Shown one piece after another: positions 12,111 to 22,500 of a stretch of 64,000 bases of DNA (position 1 is the stretch's first letter; each line of letters starts with the position of its first letter). The notes under the pieces were generated by a model. It was given only the letters and a program-made list of their open reading frames with translations. It was not told where the DNA came from and did no database searches. This stretch comes from Heloderma charlesbogerti. Lineage: Eukaryota; Chordata; Lepidosauria; Squamata; Helodermatidae. The stretch is taken from assembly GCA_026122225.1 (NCBI GenBank), contig JANEZZ010000794.1:186001-250000 (forward strand), given 5' to 3'. A program made the position numbers and the translations under genes.

Positions 12111-12516
12111 TATGTGTGCATGTGCACGTGTGAGCACCTGACTGTGTGACTGGGGCCTGGCAATCATGTTGGGACCACCTGCCAGCATTAGGGTGGCCCC
12201 GCTCACTTTGACATGTGCCCCTGCCCACAGTTGCTCAGTACCAACTCAGCCCCCAGGCAAAAAAGACTCTCTGCCCCTCCCGTCAGGGGACATCAGCCTG
12301 GTATTTGCCACGGCTTGGCTCATGAGGGGCTCCTGTCCAGCACCTGCGGGCGGGGGGGGGGGCGCTGGCTTGGCTCCTTCCTGAGGCTGGAGGGAGGCGG
12401 GGGGGTCTGCACTGGGCATGAATGGAGCAGCATGTTCTGCTATGGAAGCTGCCCCGCCTGCAGCCTCTCAGGCCCGGCCCTTGCAGGCTCCTTCCTCAGC
12501 AAATGCAGTGCTCTCT
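12111..12516. other. Unassigned sequence
   Basis: About 400 bases with a G-run at 12353-12362. I recognise neither gene nor repeat here. Confidence 0.4.
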
Positions 12517-12871
12517 CCTGTTAATCTAGTACTGAAAGGGTTAACAAAATGGAAAGATGGCTGATTTGATCTGGGGGAAGCCTACAAGAAGAGCCCCTAG
12601 AAGACCCCAGACTCATAACCACTTTATTTTCCAGACTCTTGACCCCTGGGCGAGAAGACCGTGAAGTTTGATTCTATGCTAAATGGTGTTATTTCACTAA
12701 CTGAAACTCTGAGATTTTTCAGGACTGTCTTTGAAGACGGGGAAGAAAAATGCAGCTGTCTTTACAAGCGGCTTCAGAGAGCTCGCTCAAGGCCATGATG
12801 TGCTGGCAGAGTGTCTGAGACGAACAGCAGAACTGAGCATGCTCAGATGCCTACTGAGAGGAGGAAAAGTA

Positions 12872-12957
12872 GAATCATAGAATAGTAGGGTTGGAAGGGG
12901 CCTACAAGGCCATCGGGTCCAACCACCTGCTCAATGCAGGAATCCAAGTCAGAACTG
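12872..12957 (-). mobile_element. CR1 3' tip, 86 bp
   Basis: Only the terminal CR1 sequence (AGAATCATAGAATAGTAGGG to the TGCAGGAATCCAAGTCAGA block). A severely 5'-truncated insertion. Confidence 0.85.
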
Positions 12958-13322
12958 TTTTGACATCTCGTGGTGCGCACCTGCTGATAAGAGCATGTCC
13001 TTCCTTGATGCTAGTTGGGTGGGGAAGTGTAGCCCTGAGCACGAGCGACAACTGGGAGGAGGTGTTTGGGCAGATAGGACCAAAAATGGCCAAAGATGGC
13101 TGGGAGTTCAAAGAAGATGTACCAGGGAGAAATGCATCAATCAAGATAACATGCCCAGGTGGCAGACGTTGGGTCATAGTTTTGGACATTTCAAAGTAAC
13201 CTGTTTGTAATGGTGCCAGACATGTTCCCCAGACACATGAAATTGTGGGAGATAGATGAGACACCTTGCTTCTGATTGGTGGGCAAATGCTCTAACCACA
13301 TGCACCCCGTTTCTATCAGAGG

Positions 13323-13978
13323 TAGGGATGTACGAATCCCTTACCGGGCTCTGCAGTGGGGGATCCGTGGCGGGGGGAGGCGCTCCGTCCCTCCCCCCAG
13401 AATCCTCCCTGGCCTGTGCCACGGAGCCACGCCCAGGGCCGTCCGCAGCCGGAGTTCCGGCCGCGGCTGGGCTGCTGCGGCTGCAAATGGCGGCTGTTGT
13501 AGTGCCCGCCATTTGCGTCCTGCCAGGCTGCTGTCATAGGCTCCGTAAGTATTTACATAGCCTATCACGGCAAAGAGCAGGGACGCAAACGGCGGCTGCT
13601 ACGCCATTTGCGCCACTGCTCTTTCCGTGATAGGCTATGTAAGTATTTACGTAGCCTATCACGGTAAAGGCAGCCATGCGAACGGCGGCCACTACGCCAT
13701 TTGCGTGGCTGCCTTTACCGTGATAGGCTACATAAATACTTATGTAGCCTATCACCGCAGCCTGGCCGGACACAAATGGCGGCCACTATGATGGCCGCCA
13801 TTTGAGGCTGCAGCAGCCGGCTGAGAGACCAGCCGCTGCCACCGGAGCATCCGCCCCTGGTAAGCTTTGTCCCAGGGGGATTCCACGGGGTGGCAGGCCA
13901 TTCCACCACGGGATTCAGGAGGCCGAATGCCAGTGCATTCGGCCTCACTGAAATCTGTGGCGGAATTCACTATCCCTA
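13323..13978. mobile_element. Non-autonomous hAT-like DNA transposon with palindrome array
   Basis: Starts TAGGGATG and ends ATCCCTA (terminal inverted repeat). Flanked by 8-bp ATCAGAGG (13315-13322) and ATCGGAGG (13979-13986), one mismatch, the duplication size of hAT transposases. No transposase. The interior is a chain of palindromic monomers at 13450-13820. A shorter relative is at 45732-46073. Confidence 0.75.
13545..13820. repeat. Chain of near-perfect hairpins
   Basis: Arm pairs 13545-13580 with 13616-13650, then 13640-13677 with 13706-13742. Adjacent hairpins share the GTAAGTATTTAC arm. Loops carry GGCGGC..CTACGCCATTTGCG. A weaker third hairpin lies at 13768-13806 (AATGGCGGCC with GGCCGCCATT). 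Confidence 0.9.
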
Positions 13979-14032
13979 ATCGGAGGCTGATCATCTCATT
14001 GCTCCTTGGGCCCCACCTTTGACCAGAGCAGG

Positions 14033-14040
14033 GGTATAAA
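14033..14040 (+). promoter_or_regulatory. TATA box (TATAAAAG)
   Basis: TATAAAAG in a GC-flanked context (CAGGGGTATAAAAGCCCAGG), a close match to a core promoter. No ORF downstream matches a known protein. Confidence 0.4.
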
Positions 14041-14800
14041 AGCCCAGGGAATGGGATCTCCGGGGTGGTGCTTGTGTTCCTGTTGCTCTGGTTCCTACTG
14101 CTGCTTCACCCTTTCTGCTGTGCTGCCAGACCCAAGGATTTGGGTAACTATGGACCTCTTTAGCCTCTTAGACTTCGGAACTTGGGATGTTTTCTGAAAG
14201 TAGAACTTAGAATGATTTCTGAGTTTGGGACTTAGAGTGGTTTCTGAGCGTGAGACTCGGAGGCTATTTCTGAGGAGGGGATTTGGAATCCCATCTTCAA
14301 CGGTGTCAGATGGAATTATTTCCAAGTCTTGGGTTTTCCGTTCACTCTAACTCCTATCTCTATTCTTCATATGCCTAGGGGAACTTAGTAATGCTTTAGC
14401 TTAGCTTTTGTATTCAAGAAAGAAGCAGGAGGAGGTAACGGGAGGGTTAACACATCGGTTGAATTGTTTTCGTTTAGCTTTGAACCGCAAGTAGTAAACA
14501 AGAGTAAGTTGGAAAGAGTCATAAAAATGTTAGATGCTCAACCCGTTATCTTACTGGCCAAGTTCATAGTACCAGCGTTGGCAATTACAATTCTTTTGAT
14601 TTATTTTATATTTTTGTTGCATTCTCTTTCTCTGTAATTGTAGAGAAGTTTCTAATGCTCATATAACCACTGTGCCACTTCCTTTATTTTGTATTTTCCC
14701 TAAATAAAGCCTTGATCTACGCTTTTGTCTGTAGCGGTGTTTTTTCTGTTGGGATTAGCTTGGTTACCCACTGGGGTGCTTTGGACCCATTTGGTGCAGT

Positions 14801-15324
14801 TTCTGAGGTTAAACGGGACCAAATTTACATCTCCCCCTCCAGAGGGGTGTCTGCACGAGTGATTTACTGCGAGGTTGCTGCATTCGGGGGCCATTCGGGG
14901 CACATGACGTCGTGGCCATCTTGCAGCCACTCCGGAGTTTCGTGCCGGAAAACCAGTTCTTCTGAGACTACTTTTAGCTCCATTGTTTCCCTTAATTCAG
15001 CTCGTCTGCGCTTCCGTTGTGGTGTGCGCCACCTTCCACGTTTCTCTGGCGTTATTTCCCTGCCCAGGGGTGTGTCTTTCACCGGGCCGTGACCTCACTG
15101 ACCTGGTCAGGGGGCGTTTCCCCGCTGCTTCCGCCCTGTCAGGGCCGGCCGGCAGAGTTCTGCGCCCCCTCATGGCATTTACTTCGCCCTCCCTACCGCT
15201 CCGCTCTGGTGGCCCTGCCCGCGAGGTGTCGGTGTGCTCCAGGCAGCCGCTAATGTTTTTTCTAAGTAACACATCAAAGCGAAATAACGCTTTTTTTCTG
15301 TCAACGCCTACATCCCCCAGCTAG
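14801..15324. other. Unassigned sequence
   Basis: Moderately GC-rich with no recognised gene or repeat. Open frames here are short and lack family motifs. Confidence 0.35.
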
Positions 15325-15440
15325 CTCACTCTGTTGCATTTGGCAGCAAGTCCTACAGCCCCTATCTCACCATCTCAAAATTGTGTGATAGAAAGGGGCT
15401 GTAGGGCTTGCTGGCAACTGCGAGACAGCGTGCTCAGGGA
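15325..15440. repeat. Imperfect palindrome, MITE-like
   Basis: Left arm GCAGCAAGTCCTACAGCCCC pairs with GGGGCTGTAGGGCTTGCTGG around a loop at about 15366-15390. Outer arms (AGCTCACTCTGTTGC with the complement of GCGAGACAGCGTGCT) pair more loosely. Confidence 0.6.
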
Positions 15441-16300
15441 GGGAAAGAAATAAAAACAGAATTGGTGGAATTGGGCATAGGTTGGGGATGCAGGTGTCTC
15501 CTCAGAAGTAACTCCCATTGTGGTCAGTGAGTCTTGTTCCCCCAGTATCGATGCTGCGTTTCCTTACTGTTTGCTTTGTCGCTGTAAGGAAGTAATTAAT
15601 GTGAAGCTTCGAACCTTCGCATTATGGGCGCTTCAGGTGAAGGAGACGGGGATAGTGCCTGGGGGGAGGGGAGCCTCTCTTACTGGCTGAGCGGCCCCTG
15701 CCAGTCTGATGACGTTCATTCCACCCCACCCCCCCGGCCCACCCGGAACTATGTTACTATGAAGTGGCTTAGAATAGTGTGGTGCACTCGTTTGCGGAGC
15801 CCTGTGCAGACCAAAGCCGGTTCCTTGAAAAATCCAGGCAAGCCACCATTTCTTCTCCCATTGTCTTGGAGACACCCCCCAGCTTGCAGGACCACCTCCC
15901 ATTTGGTGGAGGAGCTGGTGCACCTCAACCAGGAACAGGAAGTGCCGCTCATGAATGCCCCACTCCCTCAAGTTGCGTGGGGGGGGGGCTTGGGGGCCGA
16001 ATAGATTCTGCAAAGAGCACTTGGCTCCGTGCCTTGGGTAGCCCCGAGTGCCTTCCCTGGCTGGGCCGAATGCTCACGGACAGGCTCCGGAACAGACTGC
16101 GCTGGGAAGAGCTGGAACTCTGCCCGATTTCTGATTGGGGGCTGAGGGAGATTGTCCCGGAAGGCAGCACGAGATCACCCAAGGGGAAGGAGGAAGCCCC
16201 CCGCGCCCCTCTGAGATGTGCTTCTGCCTGCCCCGCCTCTCCAGGAGCTTCGGGCCAAGCGTGCCAACAGACGCCGCCACGGTTCTGCTTAGGGTGATGC
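15441..16300. other. 3' flank of the TGM6-like gene
   Basis: Near 15500-15545 a degraded copy of a common amniote palindromic repeat (CTCAGAAGTAACTCCC) is visible. Otherwise nothing recognised. Confidence 0.35.
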
Positions 16301-16301
16301 T

Positions 16302-16307
16302 TTTAAT
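16302..16307 (-). promoter_or_regulatory. Candidate polyadenylation signal ATTAAA for the TGM6-like gene
   Basis: ATTAAA on the minus strand about 48 nt past the stop codon. It is the common variant of AATAAA and the nearest good match; it implies a very short 3' UTR. Confidence 0.5.
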
Positions 16308-16354
16308 GGTCGTGCACGAACAGGCCAGCGAGCCCTCACGCCCCCCCCCCCGAA

Positions 16355-16514
16355 TTACAGGGAGCCGGCGGAGGCCACGTCCACCAGCACGAAGCCCTTG
16401 ACGTGCTGGAACTTGTTGCACGAGAAGTCCACCTGCAGCTGCATGGCGCCCGTGCTGCGAGGCGTGAATTCGAAGTAGATCCTCGATTTCTCCCCGGGCG
16501 CCAGTCCCGCCACG
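16355..16514 (-). CDS. TGM6: TGM6-like exon 13 (last), stop TAA
   Basis: 160 nt coding. Second barrel end: [15 protein letters not shown] and [19 protein letters not shown], with stop TAA at 16357-16355. Acceptor TTTCAG. Confidence 0.94.
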
Positions 16515-19500
16515 CTGAAACGAGAGGGGCCGTGAGGGGCGCGGGCTGCAAGAGCGCGGGCGGCCGGGGCCGGCAGGCAGCGCGCCAGCCCCACCGGCTC
16601 GCGGAGGCAGCAGCCGGGAGCCGGGGCCGCGCCTGCGGCTGCGCGCCGGGCCTCGCAAAGGCTGGCGAGGAGCGCGCCGCGCGCCGGCGGCTTTCACGCG
16701 GGGGCGGCCCGGGCGCCCGCGGAAGCCGCTCGCGCGGAGAGCCCCGCTCCGCCGCCCGCCGCTCATGGCGCCGAGGAAGGCCGGCGCCTCGCGCAGGGGC
16801 AGCCCCGCCCCGCGCCGGGAACGCTCCCTCCGCCGCCTCCGCGAGGCCGCTGGAAGCCGCCCCGCGCCCCGCCGCCCGCGGCTGCCTGGCGCTCCTGCTC
16901 GGCGCGGCCCCTCCTGCGCGCGCCCCGCGGCCCCACTCACTTGATCTTGACGGCCTGGCCCAGGGCCGTCACCAGCAGCACGCAGTGGTCCACCGGCTCC
17001 GGCAGCGGGTTGGCGTAGGAGATCTCGGCGGTGGCCGGCCTGTTGGCGACGACGCTCGCGGGCAGCTGCAGCGGGGAGGAGAGGCCGCTCAGCCCGCCCG
17101 GCCGCGGCGCCAGCTCGGGCGGCGGCGGCTCCCGCCCGTTCGCGGAGAGGCCCGGTCCCGCAGGCCCCCTCGCGGGAGCGCCGCCGCCCGGCGGCCCCCT
17201 GCTCTCCCCGGCCGGGCCCCGCGCCGCCCCGCCGTTCCGCTTGGGCCGTGCAGCCGCCGCGCCGGGGGCCGCTTCCCCGCAAGCGGCGGGCGTGCGCCGG
17301 CCGGACGTGGACCGGGAGCACGGCAGGGGCAAGCGGCTCAGCCCGCCTCCGCCCGCGCCGCCGCCCCGATCCAGCTCACGGATGGGGCGCCGCAGAGGTG
17401 GGCCACGCCCGTCGGGCTTGGCCGTCGCCCGCGGCTGTCGGCCTCCGGGAGGGATCTCGCTCCCCGGGGGGCCCCGCTGAGCCGCCGCGCTGCGGGAGGG
17501 GCTCGCGATGCGCGGGGGCGGGGGCGGGGTTGGAGGAGACGCCGGCGGGCGGGCGGGCGGGCGGGCAGGGGTTGGGCCGGCGCCCCTCGGCCTGGCGCGG
17601 GCTTCGGGCTCAGCCCTACTTCGGGGAGCGGGGCCAGCAAAGACCCCCGGAATAGGCGCCGACGCTGACAGCGACCATGGCCACAGAGCGCGACAGCGAG
17701 CCCAGCGCGGCCTGGGGGGCAGAGAGGCGCGGCGCCTGCTGGAGCCCCTCTGACCCGCAGCCCCAGGCGCCCGAAGGCGCCTCCCTCGGCCGCCCGGATG
17801 AACGAGCGGGAGAGCGCGAGCCGGGCGGCCGAGGCAGCGGCAGCTGGCCCGCAGAGGCGCTTCGGCGCCCTCAGTGGCCTGTGACCACAGTCGGCCAAGG
17901 TACTATCGTGACGTTGAGTGTTTTAAGGTATTGACGTGCTGCTGTTTCTGCAAGATTTCATAGCCTCAGATCGTTTTCTAGAGAACTGTCTGAAGTTGCA
18001 AAAATTTGCAAACTTGCAATTTGCGAACAGTGGCTACAGATGTAACTGAGACTAACAGTGCAAGCCTATCGATCTCTACTCAGAAGTAAGCCCCACTGAG
18101 GTCTGTGGGCTTACTTTCAGGTGAGTAGATGTAGGATTGAAGTCTTGGTTCCTTTTCCAGTCTCCCTGATGAAGAGTGCTGTGTACTGAGAAGCGTGGGT
18201 TTTCCCACATAACTAAGCCACCAGTATAAGATGGCACATAACCTATTTTGGATTTCTTAAAACAACTAAGTGCCATAACTGGGGCAGGATATCACCCAGG
18301 ACTTTGGCTTGACTGCGCTCAAGGTGGGCTTGTTGAATACAGAAACCTGCTTAAAATGAGTTCCCAGATGCTGCTATTGCTGGTTGGGGGAGGGGGGAGG
18401 GGAGGGCACGCCCTGACACGTGGTGATGCAGAAGCAGGCCACGCCAGGAAGAGCAGCATAGGCGGGGCAAGGCTTCCCTGACCCGCATGGAACAGGCGCG
18501 CAAATAACTTGGTGAGAGTTCCACACTGGGGACGCCACATGCAGGAGGGGGGTATCCAGAGGTCAGTGGCCATGTCAGCTTCCCAGATTCTTGGCTGCAT
18601 GGAGCCTCCAGGAAGGGGACACATGGAGGGCCAGGGAAGGAGCCTGTTACCGAGATGGAGATATTTGGGCTCTCCAAGGTGATGGCCTTTTCCACCAGCA
18701 GCTTTACTCCCTCCAAGACATCACACAAGGCAGTCACCAGGAGCTTCTTGTCGTCCGTCAGGGATGTCCCGTAGTGGGTGTACGCAATGCGCAGTGGAAT
18801 GTGCTTCTCTGGAAGTCAGAGGAGGGGGGAAAGACAGGCATGGACCTGGCTTGGAAGCAGCCCGCCTGCCCCCGCTTGGCTCCAGAGCATCACCCCTTCA
18901 CTGCTTGCAGAAGGGAAGCTACTGCCTGGCCAGTCCGGGGACCCCACCCCACCTCTGCAATGCCCCCTGCAGCGGGTGGCTGGGTAGCGTAGCCGAGTGG
19001 ACAGGCAGCCTGGGCATTCTGGCTGGCTGCACGCCAGGGCTCCTCCCTTGCTTCCAGCTCCAGTTGCCCTCCCCTTCTGGCCCAGCACTGCTGCCGTCTC
19101 CTGCCCTGCTCTGGACCCTGATTCATGCCACTCCACCCTGGCAGTTGGCTGCCCCCTTGAAGTGATGCTGTGGTCTGCATCTGAGAGGCTCACATCTGGG
19201 CACTGCACTCGCCCACCTGGCCCAAGAATGTGTGGCTTTGTGAAGGGGGCTGGGAGTTAATGAGAGCAGAGACCCCTTCACATGTGCCCAAACCTCATCT
19301 GGGCCATTTGCACTTCCCCCGCTGTGCTCTATTTTTCTGCAGGCTGTGGGCCCGCTGCCTTGCCAAACGTGGCCACGCCGGGTGTGCTCCGGGAAGGGCA
19401 GCCATGTAACCCATAGGCAGTATGGCTGTGGGCCCAGCATGCGTGTATGCACCCCCTCTTTCCCCAGAAGTATTTCCTGAGACGTCGCTGTGAGCATGGG

Positions 19501-22500
19501 CTACCTTCTTTTGAGCCAAGGCTGACAGTGGTTGCTTCCTTCAGGATCTCTTTGACAGCTGTCCGTGTGTACAGGACGCTGGACACGCTGATGTTCACCG
19601 TAACTGTCTTTGGTGCCGTGGATAAATTGGCGAGGGTGAGGACCAGGTTGATGTCTTTGCCCAGCACCGGCGGCTGGGACAGCCTGAACTTCCCAAAGAT
19701 CTCTGGGTGTGTAATTAATTCTGAAGCGGTTGCATCGGAGGTGCTGGACCGTCTCGTGGTGGTGCCAGCCATCTCGGTGCAAGCCTTTCTATACACATTT
19801 CTTTCCTCGGCAGAGCCTGTGTAGAAAGACAGACAGACAGACAGACTCAAGCACTGGCTGCCAAATGCAGGCCTCGGCCTTCTCTGCAACTCCTCAGATG
19901 TTATAGAGCTGCGCGCTTGTGGCCGTTTCCCGCCTGCTGCCCTGTGGGTTTGTGAGGAGCACCGGCAGGAGAAGTGGTGCAGAAAACCGAGCGACTGCTG
20001 GTGGTGGCCGTCTGGGCTGCTAAAAGTGTTTGCTCAGATGACTGGTCAAATGCTGGCCAAATGCCCTAAAACATTGGCCGACCCTCTCTGCAGCCCATCT
20101 CCTTGAAACAACTGGCTCCCAAACACCCATGTGTCCACGGTTCCAGCAACCCCTTTGGATCGCAGCAAAGGTGCCGCCCCTCCGCTCTGCTCCCCCAGAA
20201 GCGTCCTTGGCTCACGCCTCACAGAAGCGGCAGCCTCGTGTCTTCCGTTCAATTCCGCCAGCTGCTGTTTGCTCCAGCCGTGACTCCAGAGTCCCTACCT
20301 CCCTTCCCGGGCACTTTGCAGAGCAAGATCATGGAGGGCAGGAGAGGCGAGGCCTGCAGGAAGCGCGGCCCAGCTGGGTTCATAGGGGACAGTCCTGGGG
20401 GGCTCCAGAGATGGAGGGGGGCTCCTAGCACTACCAATCCACAGGGATTGTGGAGCTATTCCATCTTCCCCTGCTTAATGGCTTTTTCAGGTAGGAAAAA
20501 AGACGGAAGAAGTGGCAGGAAAACACAGGCAGGTTCCAAGTGGAAGACAACGTCATATGGCGCCCCATCGCATGCCGTGTTTGGGGCAGGGTGAACAGGG
20601 TGCAACAGAAGCCCCTTCTGCTGGAAGCTGCCCCTTTGGGCCCGAATGCCTTGTCCCACTGTGGACCCTGTGTGTGCTCCCAAAGCCCTCACCTCATGAG
20701 GCGACGCTTGTGGGGAAGGCTGTGCCACAGGAAGGCAGGAGACGGCTGGGCAACATTCATTAGTCAATCATCGACTTCCCACCACAGCCCAGGACCAGGT
20801 CCACTTCCAGGTCACAACAAAGCTGCACTGTCCTCCTTGACTGGGTGGAGCCATTCTGCCTGTGTCTGAGCACAGGCACAGGCTGGACTGCGCTGGTGCC
20901 AGGGGCTGGCTGGCAGCAGGGGCCGGGCCAGGCCGGACCAGGCGGCCTCCTAGTCAGGCCTCAGAAGGCAGCACCAGGGCGCCCCGGCATTTATGGGCGT
21001 GGAAACATCTTGCTCATGATATCGTAAGAAACACCAATGGGGGTCCGACTCAAAACGGTTGGCGCCAGATTCCCATGGGCGTGCCGAGGACCCGCAGTTC
21101 CACTTGCTGGTCTTGACTGCAGAAGCAGGATGCTGGGCTACTAGCCAGGACCAATTAAGGGCAACTCCAGCTGTTGGTCTCCCTGGTAATGGCAGCCAAA
21201 GACCTGGCAGCAAACGGCGTGCTGTGCTGCAGCCTCTTGCCGCCACAGAAGCCTGCATGTGCTCATTACATGTATATCCAGGGGAGGCCTCCAGGCAGGG
21301 CCCCACACACCCCTTTATATGCACAGCAGTCTTGCCATGTAGTGACTGCCCAAAGTCAACCTAGGGGGGAGCTGGCCCTGGCTCTCCCGGGCCACCGCTC
21401 TCATCTCCCTGTTCTTGGGGTGGGGGGTGCAGCTTGAGCTGCCAATACCGGTTATGCGAGGTGGCTGCTGCCCCCACCATGTGGCACGCCCATTCTGCTG
21501 GGCCTTTTGAGAGGGGCACAATGGTCAGCTCAGCTGACATCTGGCTTGCCAGTGGAGGTGTGTCTGCTCAGCCAGCTGGAACAGCACAAAGTCTGGACAA
21601 GCCACAAGGCGACAGGTTTGCTGGGAGGGAGAACTGGGTTTGGACATCAAATGGAGGAGGCGGGGCGGGAGGGAGGACGATGGTCATCTGACAGAAGCTC
21701 CACGGAGGCTTGGAAAGTGCCAGCATTTGGAGTTGGGAAGTCAGCCAATTACCGGTGCTTCCTTATGGTGAGGGAACGTGGCACTGCCACGTTCCAGCGC
21801 CCCACCAGCAGCTGCAAAGTTGCAATTATCCCAGGTGTGTGTCAGGACGTGTGGGGCGTTGGCGTGTACAAGGGACCATACAGAGCCAAACTACGAACAT
21901 GCGGAGGAGCTCTGCCTTCCTTCCACAGAGTCAGTCCATCAGCATCCACTTCGCTCAGGACCACTGTGCCACCTGGAAGGTCGTGGGGGTGGGGATCTTT
22001 CCCTGCCCTGCTGCTCCCCGAGATCTTTTCAGCTGGATCTCCAGGGCCAGGGATTGAGCCTTGGACCTTCCGCACACGTGCTCTGCATACACTCCTCCAC
22101 CACCACCACCACCGGGCCAGGGATCTTCTCCCTCTCTCGGCAGCTTAACACATTTCACCCATTTATTTATATTTATGAGCCCTACAGCTGAAGCTCTCAG
22201 GGAGACACAGATAATGAAAACGAGCAAAGTGTGGCTATCAGCCAGGAATAACCATGCAAATAGGGTGCACTTTTGCATTGTCGATGGAAGGAGGAGCACA
22301 GACATCAAGGCTGCAGTGTGGGACGTGAGTGGAGCCTCAAACCTCCAGCCAACGTCAGCAAGTGCGCAGGGCATGTCCTAAGCACTTGCTGGTTTCTGGA
22401 CAGGAGGACCAAGTTGTGATTGGCCAAAGATCAGAGCAAAGTGGACTCACCTGCACCAGCAGACTGCCTCCAACCTGGGACAGCCAGATGCCCCCAAGGA

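Larger units (their letters stand above)
12517..14800 (+). mobile_element. Possible solo LTR or TATA/polyA transcription unit
   Basis: After removing the CR1 tip (12872-12957) and the hAT-like element (13323-13978) this is about 1.5 kb. It starts TGTTAATCTAG, has a good TATA box (GGTATAAAAGCC at 14033-14040) and AATAAA at 14703-14708, 670 bases apart, followed by a short U5-like stretch. No matching second LTR, primer site or gag/pol text is visible, so retroviral origin is a guess; an old non-LTR promoter unit is possible. Confidence 0.3.

Noticed and set aside
13256..13948. Repeating short proteins such as IGYVNTY
   Set aside because: They are translations of the palindrome array in the hAT-like element, not genes.
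14770..15320. gag-like region downstream of the possible LTR
   Set aside because: No long frame and no capsid, zinc-knuckle or protease motif; the primer-binding site is not convincing either.
16074..17668. 415- and 421-codon frames on opposite strands
   Set aside because: Compositional in the GC-rich block. The real coding sequence here is exons 12 and 13 of the transglutaminase, in different frames.
22040..22110. tRNA-like sequence
   Set aside because: Part of a diverged SINE; no complete tRNA cloverleaf can be drawn.
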